DNA of 21,004 bases, from assembly GCA_038247995.1 (NCBI GenBank), contig JBBRUG010000063.1, forward strand, positions 1-21,004. Reading direction: 5' to 3'. Each line of letters starts with the position of its first letter. Positions within the stretch are counted from its first letter, which is position 1. This document shows, one piece after another, positions 1 to 6,144 of this stretch. Both the position numbers and the translations under genes were made by a program. This DNA is from JBBRUG01 sp038247995 (GTDB lineage Bacteria; Chloroflexota; Chloroflexia; Chloroflexales; Chloroflexaceae). The notes beneath the pieces are model-generated. The model was not told where the DNA came from, searched no databases, and saw only the letters and a program-made list of their open reading frames with translations.

Positions 1-114
1 AACGGAAGCGACACAACGCGTCCTTGGCCGCTTGAGCGAACGGAAGCGACACAACGCGTCCTTGGCCGCTTGAGCGAACGGAAGCGACACAACGCGTCCT
101 TGGCCGCTTCAGCG
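1..114. repeat. Three tandem copies of a 38-bp repeat
   Basis: Units lie at 1-38, 39-76 and 77-114. Each begins AACGGAAGCGACACAACGCG. The first two are identical, and the third differs by one base near its end (CTTGAGCG becomes CTTCAGCG). The array starts at the window edge, so more copies may lie upstream. Each unit ends in the small palindrome CGCTtgAGCG and has MluI-like ACGCGT inside. Copies abut with no spacers, which argues against CRISPR. No convincing gene overlaps it. Confidence 0.9.
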
Positions 115-135
115 GCCGGTTGCCGCACCGGAAAC

Positions 136-158
136 GTGCGACGCTTCAGCGTCGGCAC
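136..158. repeat. Small palindrome CGACGCTtcAGCGTCG
   Basis: A 7-bp perfect stem (139-145 with 148-154) and a 2-nt centre is extended by GTG/CAC with one bulged base. It shares the ACGCTnnAGCGT core with the element at 13783-13796 and resembles the CGCTnnAGCG ends of the 38-bp repeats just upstream. It may be the terminator or REP-like 3' end of a gene upstream of the window. Confidence 0.5.
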
Positions 159-219
159 GATTACAAAGAAAACCACTGACAAAAACATGTTTCAAGGGCT
201 AGGCATGGGCGCGTTGCTG

Positions 220-228
220 TGCTATAAT
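220..228 (+). promoter_or_regulatory. Extended -10 promoter for the CHAT/NodB gene
   Basis: TGCTATAAT is a perfect -10 box (223-228) with the TG extension. No good -35 box is seen at the 16-18 bp spacing. The predicted start of transcription near 235 gives a leader of about 50 nt. No clear Shine-Dalgarno sequence precedes the ATG at 288. Confidence 0.6.
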
Positions 229-287
229 CGCCAACAACGCGCCCCCTCGGCGTAAGAAATCGTAAATCATAAAGCAACAGCCACACA

Positions 288-2471
288 ATGTCGCCAATCA
301 TCCCCTTCCAGATTGTGGTCGGCGGGCGCGCTGCGGGTGGGAGCTACCTGTTGCGCGCCGCTGCCGCCGGACGCACTGCCGAATCAACCCTCGAACTGCC
401 GCCGTTGCGTGGCGGGCCTGAAGAGCTTGGTCCGAGCTTAGGCCGCGCCCTCTTTCCACCTGCGCTACGGCGTCTGCTTGTCGATACTGCGCGTGGCGCC
501 GATGCCGCCGGCGCGCGCGTACAACTCCAGCTTCAAATTGCGCCGCCCGAAGTCGCCGCCGCCCCCTGGGAATGGCTGACCTTGGGCAGCACAACGCTCT
601 GGCAGCCGGCGCTGCGCGACGACTACCCGCTCGTGCGTGTGGGTTGGCGCGTGCGCCCTACGCCTGCGGTGGGCTTTGACGGCCCGTTGCGCATGCTGAT
701 CGCCGCCGCTCCCGGCATGGAAGCGGCAGTTGCGGTGCTTGGGCACGCCCTGACCGAGGCCGTTCGCGCTGAGGTGCTGGTTGTTGATCTGCTGCGCGAT
801 GCAACCCCCGAAGATCTGCGTGATGCGCTTGCCGAAGAGCCATGCCATTTGCTGCATCTGATCGCGCCCGTGGACTCCCGTCCGCGGGGTGTACCCCTGC
901 TTGGCTTGGGGCGCGGCCTTGATCCTGCCGGCCTCGCCGAGATGCTCCAGAATCAGCCGGGTCTGCGCCTGATCAGCATCGCCGATCCGTCCGGCGACGA
1001 AGATGCTGTCGCCCGCCTCGCGCACAGTATGCACGAAGAGGCCGAGCGAGCGATTATCGCGCTTGGCGGTATCGATGCAGCGCAGGCGGCTCTGTTCTGT
1101 GGGCCGTGTTATACCGCCTTGGCAGCGGGTGATCCGGTCGATCTTGCCGTTACCGATGGTCGGGCGGCGCTCGCTGCTGCCGATGCGGCCTGGGGCGCGC
1201 CGCAACTGCGGATCGCTGCCGGTGGTGAGCAACTGTTCCGCCCTCAGCCGCACATTGACTTGCGTCGTGAGGCGTCTGCGGGCCAGCATTCAGCGCCGCT
1301 TGGCGAGCCGGTTGTGCCGGCCTGGCGACCTGAACGCCCTGCACCACCGCGCCCGATCACGTCAACCTTCGCCGTGCGCTCGACGACGGTTGGCGAACCC
1401 ACGCGGCGTCCACGCTCGGCGCCCAGCAATTTGTTGCCCGATCTGCGCCTGATCGCGCTGCTGGCTGCGAGCCTGTTGCTCGTCTTTATGATTGTGCAGG
1501 TCAATAGCCGCCCCACACCGACGCCAACCCTTAGCCCCGATGCCGCCGAAGCATTCACCGCTTTAGGCGACTCGGCAAGCACTCTCGCACTGCCGATTGC
1601 GACTGAGCCATTGTTATTGCCCGTCCCGGAACTGATCCCATTGGCTCAGCGCGAGGCCCAGGCCGCAATTATCGCCGACCTTGAGCGTGGCCCGTTACGC
1701 GCCCCTGCGCCGCAGAGCCATGCTGCCTATGTCACTGTTGAAGGCGATACGCTGGCGTCGATTGCCCAACGTGCCGGTAGTGATCTGCTGGCCATCGCGG
1801 CTTATAATCGCCTCGATCCATACGCGCCGTTGCGCGCCGGTCGCCCGCTCATTGTACCGATCTATACCCCGGCCGAGGCGTTGCCCTCCGCACCGGTGAT
1901 TGCACGCGGCAATCCGGCGTTGCCCAGGGTTGCGCTCACGTTTGATATCGAGATCGACGATGTGATGGTCTATAGCATTTTGGATGTGCTTGATCAGCGT
2001 GGTGTCAAAGGCACGTTCTTTGTTGCCGGCCGCTGGGTCGAAGTCTTCCCCGAAGCCGCACGCGCGATTGTGCAGCGTGGTCACGAGATCGCCAATCACT
2101 CCTTCAGCCATCCGTCTTTTGCCACCCTCGACGTGGATGCCGCTGTGGCGGAACTGGAACGTACCGAGCAGATCGTACGCGAGGTGACCGGCGCTACAAC
2201 GCGGCCCTACTTTCGCCTCCCTTATGGCGACGCCCCGCCGGCGACGATCGAGGCGTTAGGGCGCCAGGGTTATGCCGCCTACGCCTGGAGCACCGACGAT
2301 AACGGCATGCCTGGTTGGCTCGCGCAGGCAGCCGCCGAACCGAGCAGTGCCTATGGCGGGATTATTCTGCTGCATGGACGAGCCGGCACCATCGCCGCCT
2401 TGCCGGACTGGCTTGATCAGCTCGCCGCTGCCGGCCTCCAACCCACCACCCTCAGCGCCACCCTCGAGTAA
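288..2471 (+). CDS. CHAT-like / TM / LysM / NodB polysaccharide deacetylase fusion
   Basis: This 727-residue protein has four parts. Residues 1-320 resemble a CHAT (caspase-like) domain, with the run of strands and helices ending in ALFCGPCYTALAAGDPVDLA. The catalytic positions look lost: the histidine region reads CHLLHLIAP rather than ending in HG, and the usual NAC stretch reads SIADPSG (230-236), with Asp233 where Cys is expected. A membrane segment spans about 386-406. A LysM domain lies at about 480-526 (GDTLASIAQRAGSDLLAIAAYN). A NodB deacetylase domain spans about 545-720 with HSFSH (604-608), RLPYG (643-647) and LLHG (694-697). Motif 1 is TFDIE (551-555) instead of TFDDG. The N-terminal domain probably faces the cytoplasm and the enzyme faces outside, where it would remove acetyl groups from peptidoglycan or another glycan. 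The deacetylase call is firm; the CHAT call is by pattern and less sure. Confidence 0.85.
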   Translation: MSPIIPFQIVVGGRAAGGSYLLRAAAAGRTAESTLELPPLRGGPEELGPSLGRALFPPALRRLLVDTARGADAAGARVQLQLQIAPPEVAAAPWEWLTLGSTTLWQPALRDDYPLVRVGWRVRPTPAVGFDGPLRMLIAAAPGMEAAVAVLGHALTEAVRAEVLVVDLLRDATPEDLRDALAEEPCHLLHLIAPVDSRPRGVPLLGLGRGLDPAGLAEMLQNQPGLRLISIADPSGDEDAVARLAHSMHEEAERAIIALGGIDAAQAALFCGPCYTALAAGDPVDLAVTDGRAALAAADAAWGAPQLRIAAGGEQLFRPQPHIDLRREASAGQHSAPLGEPVVPAWRPERPAPPRPITSTFAVRSTTVGEPTRRPRSAPSNLLPDLRLIALLAASLLLVFMIVQVNSRPTPTPTLSPDAAEAFTALGDSASTLALPIATEPLLLPVPELIPLAQREAQAAIIADLERGPLRAPAPQSHAAYVTVEGDTLASIAQRAGSDLLAIAAYNRLDPYAPLRAGRPLIVPIYTPAEALPSAPVIARGNPALPRVALTFDIEIDDVMVYSILDVLDQRGVKGTFFVAGRWVEVFPEAARAIVQRGHEIANHSFSHPSFATLDVDAAVAELERTEQIVREVTGATTRPYFRLPYGDAPPATIEALGRQGYAAYAWSTDDNGMPGWLAQAAAEPSSAYGGIILLHGRAGTIAALPDWLDQLAAAGLQPTTLSATLE

Positions 2472-2504
2472 GGGCGGACCTATGTGTCGCCCCCATGCCG
2501 TGTA
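2472..2504. repeat. First copy of a ~34-bp palindromic tandem repeat
   Basis: It opens with the 17-mer GGGCGGACCTATGTGTC (2472-2488), which recurs exactly at 2710-2726. It then continues to ATGCCGTGTA (2495-2504), which recurs at 2699-2708. GGGCGGAC and GTC..GCCC can pair, so each copy is itself a hairpin. It directly abuts the stop codon of the CHAT/NodB gene. Confidence 0.7.
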
Positions 2505-2545
2505 CATATCTTTACCCATAAGTCCGCATATGACCTCACCCCCAG

Positions 2546-2570
2546 CCCCTCTCCGTCAGGCGGAGAGGGG
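2546..2570. repeat. Perfect 10-bp hairpin, C-rich family
   Basis: CCCCTCTCCG, loop TCAGG, then CGGAGAGGGG. It lies between convergent genes and can act on either strand. No T-run follows, so intrinsic termination is uncertain. A relative sits at 12359-12385. Confidence 0.8.
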
Positions 2571-2605
2571 AGCCGGACGCCGTCCTGATGCTCAATTCGC
2601 CTGCT

Positions 2606-2634
2606 CCTCCTTCTCCCGCTCAGGGAGAAGGAGG
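2606..2634. repeat. Perfect 12-bp hairpin
   Basis: CCTCCTTCTCCC, loop GCTCA, then GGGAGAAGGAGG. It is preceded by CGTCCTGATGC at 2581, an 11-mer that also accompanies the hairpins at 12260 and 12339. Confidence 0.8.
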
Positions 2635-2698
2635 TTGGGAGGATGAGGGCCATACGCCGCATCAGAACGCCATCCCCTGAGTTGTGGGTAAAGATATG

Positions 2699-2737
2699 AT
2701 GCCGTGTACGGGCGGACCTATGTGTCCGACCTCATGC
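2699..2737. repeat. Second copy of the ~34-bp palindromic repeat
   Basis: ATGCCGTGTAC (2699-2709) is followed by GGGCGGACCTATGTGTC (2710-2726) and a tail ending ATGCC. GGGCGGAC pairs with GTCCGACC (2724-2731) with one mismatch around a 6-nt loop. Removing the 194-bp element and one 10-bp duplicate would leave two adjacent copies of the repeat. Confidence 0.65.
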
Positions 2738-2746
2738 CCCGCGCCT

Positions 2747-4888
2747 CTATTGATTCAACAACTGCCGCAGCAGATCATCCTCGTCATCGGGGCCGATCGC
2801 GCGCCGCGTTGTGGTGCCTTCCGCCGATGGATGTATAGCGCCGTTCGGCTGGCTCGCGGCACGCCGTCCTTCGCGGCGTTGCAATTCGACACTGGGCGCG
2901 AAGCGCTCGTAGGCCGTGCGCCGCGGGCGATAGCTGCGTGGGCGGCGGTTGGTGTTGAAGGCGCGCCAATCCGCGACGGCGAATGTCACTAGCGCCAGTA
3001 GCGCAACAAGGAAGCCAACCGCGGCCAGCACCGGCAGCCAGAAGCCAATCCCCCGCCCGATCAGCGCCAACCCCGCCGGATTACCTGTGGAAACTTCAGG
3101 GGACGCAGCCAGACCCTCGCCGCTCGTGCCGGTGTCGGCGCCGTCGGTGCGCGCAAAAGCCGGGCCACAGATCGCTGCTAAGTCGGGGAATTCACGCCCG
3201 AGCAGGCCGAGTTGCACTTGCCCGTCGGGGCCGCGCTCGAAGCGGGCACGCTCGAAGTATTGGACGGTACGCGCCGCGCCGTCGGGGGCGGGTTCGTTCA
3301 ATCCGACGCTAATTGGGTAGCCGAAGAGCGCCAGGCCACCATTTTGCTCGTAGAAGGCGCGGAAGTCAGGATCGGCGAAAGCGTCGGGGGCGGCAAGATC
3401 GGTCAACGGCGTCGGCTCGACGGCGGGGTGCCGTTCGCGCAAACTCAATGGCCCGAGCTGTGTCCCTGTTACCCGGTAGGGCCAGTCGGCGTTGGGGTTG
3501 AGTTCGAGCCGCTGGCGTTCGGTGTACAGCACGTATGTCGGCGTGGCGCAATCGCCGGCCGGCTCTTGCAGCACTGAACTGAGCGGCAGGCCCAACACGC
3601 TGATCCCGTCGGTGATCGGGCGTGCGGTGTCGCCGCCGAGCGTGGCATAGTGCTGCGCGAAATCGCCTGGAATGAGCGTCGTCGGCGTTTCAGCCAGCGC
3701 AATTGGCGGGCAGACCTCCACTCGTCCGCCGGGCGCAATTGGCGGCACCTGCCGCGCTCCGGCCGGATCACGCATAATTGTGCGCACATGGCTGATCACG
3801 CCCGGTTCCGCGCCCAGCGGGATGGGCGCTGGGCGGGTGTCGTTATCGACGTGAAGCGTGGGCAGGTAGCGGTAGCCGGTCACCCGCACAGTGCCGTCGG
3901 CGGCACGGGCTAACCCGACATAAAAAATTGTTGCCGTGGCGCTATAGTAGCTTGCCTGAAACGCGCCCTGCGAGGCGAGGAAGTTGGCCAGCGAATAGAC
4001 GACCAGCGTCTTGCGCCCGTTCACCTCAAGCAGATCGACCGGTTGCAGCGTATGCGACTGTGCGCCAAGGATCACATCGGCCCCAGCCTCGGCGAGCAAC
4101 CGTGCGGCCTCAACCTGGCTGGCGTCGGGGTAGAACTGGTATTCGTAGCCCCAATGTGCCGCCACTACTACCACGTCGGTTTCGGCGGCGGCAAGCGCAA
4201 CCGCGTCCAGGATCGCCTGTCGTACGCCACCCTGCCGGCCGTACTCCGTCGATTGATAGAGCAAATTCACCTGGTTGGAAGGATCGGGGATGCCGTTGGT
4301 GCCCCAGGTGGCCGAGATGAAGCCAACCGTAATGCTTACGCCGTCACGCTCCAGAGTCAGCGGGAGGTAGGCCGGGCGCGCCTCGGTGTTGCTCGGCACC
4401 GTACCGTGCTGGTCGATCCCATTGGCTTCCAGCACGCGTAGCGTCGCGTCGAGCCCTTCCGGGCCACGATCGAGGATATGATTGTTCGCCGTAGACACCA
4501 CGCCGATCCCGGCTTCTTTCAGCGCCGTGGCCAGCGCCGGGTTGAAGTTAAAGTTTGGATAGCCGGTGTAGCCTGCGCCTTCCAGCATCGCGCCATCGAA
4601 GTTGGTATAGGCCAGATCGGCGGCTTGCAAAAAAGGCCGCACCGCATCGAACAACACGCCATAGCCCTGCGCCTCACCAACGGCCTGAATATTTTCGTGC
4701 GGAAATGTGTCGCCGGTAGCGGCAAGCGTAAAGTGGACCTCCGCGCCGTCGCCGGGGCCGCAGAGATTTGCCGCCCATAACGGCGTGTCGAGGCCGTCGG
4801 GCCGCTGGGCGTGCGTCGGCGCGGCGCTTGTGGCCATACTCGCCAGCACAACGGTGATCACTATCCAGCACTGGAGGAGGCGCTTCAT
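2747..4888 (-). CDS. CapA-family protein with FGYPIS repeat and C-terminal membrane anchor
   Basis: This is a 713-residue exported protein. Residues 1-28 form a signal peptide ending in THAQ. Residues 50-345 match the CapA (poly-gamma-glutamate synthesis, metallophosphatase-like) fold, with GDTF (59-62), NFDG (96-99), NNHILDRG (135-142), HWGYEY (245-250), GAQSHTLQP (275-283) and YSLANF (298-303). Residues 505-565 hold a repeat seen in exported proteins of this group (FYEQNGGLALFGYPIS, then VQYFERARFE). A membrane helix at 613-640 is followed by an Arg-rich cytoplasmic tail. The gene is convergent with the CHAT/NodB gene and divergent from the glycosidase-like gene. No capB or capC gene is seen, so the true substrate is unknown; it may act on an envelope polymer. 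CapA proteins lack a settled biochemical role. Confidence 0.85.
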   Translation of the reverse strand: MKRLLQCWIVITVVLASMATSAAPTHAQRPDGLDTPLWAANLCGPGDGAEVHFTLAATGDTFPHENIQAVGEAQGYGVLFDAVRPFLQAADLAYTNFDGAMLEGAGYTGYPNFNFNPALATALKEAGIGVVSTANNHILDRGPEGLDATLRVLEANGIDQHGTVPSNTEARPAYLPLTLERDGVSITVGFISATWGTNGIPDPSNQVNLLYQSTEYGRQGGVRQAILDAVALAAAETDVVVVAAHWGYEYQFYPDASQVEAARLLAEAGADVILGAQSHTLQPVDLLEVNGRKTLVVYSLANFLASQGAFQASYYSATATIFYVGLARAADGTVRVTGYRYLPTLHVDNDTRPAPIPLGAEPGVISHVRTIMRDPAGARQVPPIAPGGRVEVCPPIALAETPTTLIPGDFAQHYATLGGDTARPITDGISVLGLPLSSVLQEPAGDCATPTYVLYTERQRLELNPNADWPYRVTGTQLGPLSLRERHPAVEPTPLTDLAAPDAFADPDFRAFYEQNGGLALFGYPISVGLNEPAPDGAARTVQYFERARFERGPDGQVQLGLLGREFPDLAAICGPAFARTDGADTGTSGEGLAASPEVSTGNPAGLALIGRGIGFWLPVLAAVGFLVALLALVTFAVADWRAFNTNRRPRSYRPRRTAYERFAPSVELQRREGRRAASQPNGAIHPSAEGTTTRRAIGPDDEDDLLRQLLNQ

Positions 4889-4930
4889 AGGCGGGTGACG
4901 TTCCCTTCACACTCAGCCGGGAATACTCAG

Positions 4931-4939
4931 AGTATAGCA
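4931..4939 (-). promoter_or_regulatory. Extended -10 promoter for the CapA-family gene
   Basis: On the minus strand the sequence reads TGCTATACT, with the -10 hexamer at 4931-4936. No good -35 is seen. It lies back to back with the plus-strand element at 4958-4966, so each polymerase footprint covers the other's -35 region. Confidence 0.5.
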
Positions 4940-4954
4940 TACACTTAAGAACAT

Positions 4955-4979
4955 AGGTGCTATAATATTCACGGCACCT
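4955..4979 (+). promoter_or_regulatory. Extended -10 promoter bracketed by an inverted repeat
   Basis: TGCTATAAT lies at 4958-4966, giving a start of transcription near 4973 and a leader of about 70 nt before the ATG at 5044. AGGTGC (4955-4960) and GCACCT (4974-4979) form an inverted repeat centred just downstream of the -10 box, in a position where a repressor could block the promoter. The operator role is inference. Confidence 0.5.
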
Positions 4980-5043
4980 GAATCCGGTCGCCTGAATTCT
5001 GTCCTCGGCATACTTCGTTCATTCTGCGAGTACAATAGCCGGT

Positions 5044-6096
5044 ATGATACCGCGTATGCAACTAAGCTGGATCCGTTTTTTGCTTCTTCTCAGCGGCCTG
5101 GGCGCTATTTTGGCCCTGGGCATAGCCGCCTCCGGGCCGCAACCGGTGATTTCTCGCTGGGGCGCTCCTGCCGGGCAATCGGGACTGGTGGGCGCCGCCG
5201 TGCCGTTGGTAGGTGTGGCGGAAGCGGTGCCGGATGCTGCGCTTTCAGGCGACCAGTTGGAAATGTTTAACGCCGCAAGTGCGCTCCAGGAGGCGGTCGC
5301 CGACGGGCGTGTGCGGCTCTTTCGGCGCGCGATGTCCGGCGGTGAGTTGGCCTATGTGGTTGTGCGCCTCGACGAGCAGACCCACATTGAGTTGATTAAC
5401 GCCGACGGTGCTATTCCCGGCTCCGACGCTACCGGCGACACGATCTGGCTCGATGGCGGCCGTCATCGGCAGACGGTTGCCACGCTGGTCAATGCGCCCT
5501 ACGCCCGCCGCGACGGGCTGGAACTGCTCGCCGGCATGGCATTTGGGTTTCACGGCGAGGAGCGCACCTCGAATGAAGGCAGCGTCGTGATTAATGGTGT
5601 GGTGCATCGGGTGAATGCCGGGCGCGCGACGCTTTGCATCAAGCCTGATCAAACGGCGGTGATCGGGCTCTTCGACGCCCAGGCGCTCGCCGGGTGCGCC
5701 CAGGCTGTGGGCGCCGGCCCAGTGATCCTGTGGGAAAATCGCATCGCCAGCACTGCTGTGCAAACCCAGACTGCGGATCGGCTGCCCTTCAACCCGCTCA
5801 ATGAAGATTTTGTCCAGCTCGACTGGCGGCGCACGGTCTACAACGGCCCGCATCCGAAAACGGCGGTTTGCATCGGCCGCGCGCCCAATGGCGGCACGTT
5901 TCTTGTGCTGGCCAACTCGACCGGCGTTGTCGGTGAAGATCTCGCCGGCGCCCTGCGCGCTATGGGCTGCCACACGGCCCTCGGCGGCGACGACAACTCC
6001 TCCACTCAACTAACCTGGCGCGGCGCGCAACTCTGGCCCGGCAACGTGCGCCAGGTGCCCGATGCGATCGGCGTGTATGTTCGTGGTGGTTCGTAG
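5044..6096 (+). CDS. Phosphodiester glycosidase (NAGPA-like) domain protein
   Basis: This is a 350-residue protein with an N-terminal membrane or signal segment (about 11-30). From about residue 160 it follows the NAGPA/phosphodiester-glycosidase pattern: GSVVINGVVHRVNAG, then AGPVILWENRIA, then KTAVCIG (about 271-277), and GGDDNSST (314-321), which stands where the family usually has the LDGGGSST loop. Known members remove sugar-1-phosphate caps from phosphodiesters on the cell surface or in the lysosome. The substrate here is unknown. The start is not certain: ATG 5044 lies inside a 13-bp palindrome (CGGTAtgaTACCG, 5040-5052), a second ATG lies at 5056, and neither has a Shine-Dalgarno sequence. 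It is transcribed away from the CapA-family gene, and its stop codon lies in a palindromic repeat. Confidence 0.75.
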   Translation: MIPRMQLSWIRFLLLLSGLGAILALGIAASGPQPVISRWGAPAGQSGLVGAAVPLVGVAEAVPDAALSGDQLEMFNAASALQEAVADGRVRLFRRAMSGGELAYVVVRLDEQTHIELINADGAIPGSDATGDTIWLDGGRHRQTVATLVNAPYARRDGLELLAGMAFGFHGEERTSNEGSVVINGVVHRVNAGRATLCIKPDQTAVIGLFDAQALAGCAQAVGAGPVILWENRIASTAVQTQTADRLPFNPLNEDFVQLDWRRTVYNGPHPKTAVCIGRAPNGGTFLVLANSTGVVGEDLAGALRAMGCHTALGGDDNSSTQLTWRGAQLWPGNVRQVPDAIGVYVRGGS

Positions 6097-6144
6097 AGCC
6101 GTCCCGCCGGGACGGCTCTACGGGTTGATGGGACGGCTCTACGG
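6092..6144. terminator. Bidirectional hairpin with a third repeat arm between convergent genes
   Basis: CGTAGAGCCGTCCC, loop GCC and GGGACGGCTCTACG (6092-6122) form a perfect 14-bp stem. A further copy of the right arm, GGGACGGCTCTACGG, lies at 6130-6144. The TAG stop of the glycosidase-like gene (6094-6096) is in the first arm, and the TAG stop of the LCP gene (complement of 6139-6141) is in the third arm. There is no T-run, so it may be a REP-type element or mRNA 3' stabiliser rather than a classic terminator. Confidence 0.7.

Larger units (their letters stand above)
2505..2698. mobile_element. MITE-like 194-bp element with terminal inverted repeats
   Basis: The ends are a perfect 14-bp inverted repeat, CATATCTTTACCCA (2505-2518) and TGGGTAAAGATATG (2685-2698). 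They are flanked by an exact 10-bp direct repeat ATGCCGTGTA (2495-2504 and 2699-2708) that looks like a target-site duplication. It has no coding capacity. Inside are two strong hairpins (2546-2570 and 2606-2634) and a near-inverted pair CGTCCTGATGC (2581-2591) / GCATCAGAACG (2659-2669). Non-autonomous transposition is inferred; no transposase is present in the window. Confidence 0.45.

Noticed and set aside
1..114. CRISPR array
   Set aside because: The 38-bp units abut with no spacers and no cas genes are present.
70..255. Short open frame over the tandem repeat and promoter
   Set aside because: It starts in the repeat, has no Shine-Dalgarno sequence, runs through the -10 box and shows no protein-like pattern.
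465..1289. 274-residue frame on the minus strand
   Set aside because: It is antisense to the CHAT-like domain and has no recognisable motif or start signal.
2505..2698. Insertion sequence with transposase
   Set aside because: The element is only 194 bp and has no coding capacity; at most it is non-autonomous.
5245..6009. 254-residue frame on the minus strand
   Set aside because: It is antisense to the phosphodiester-glycosidase-like gene, with no ribosome site and no family pattern.
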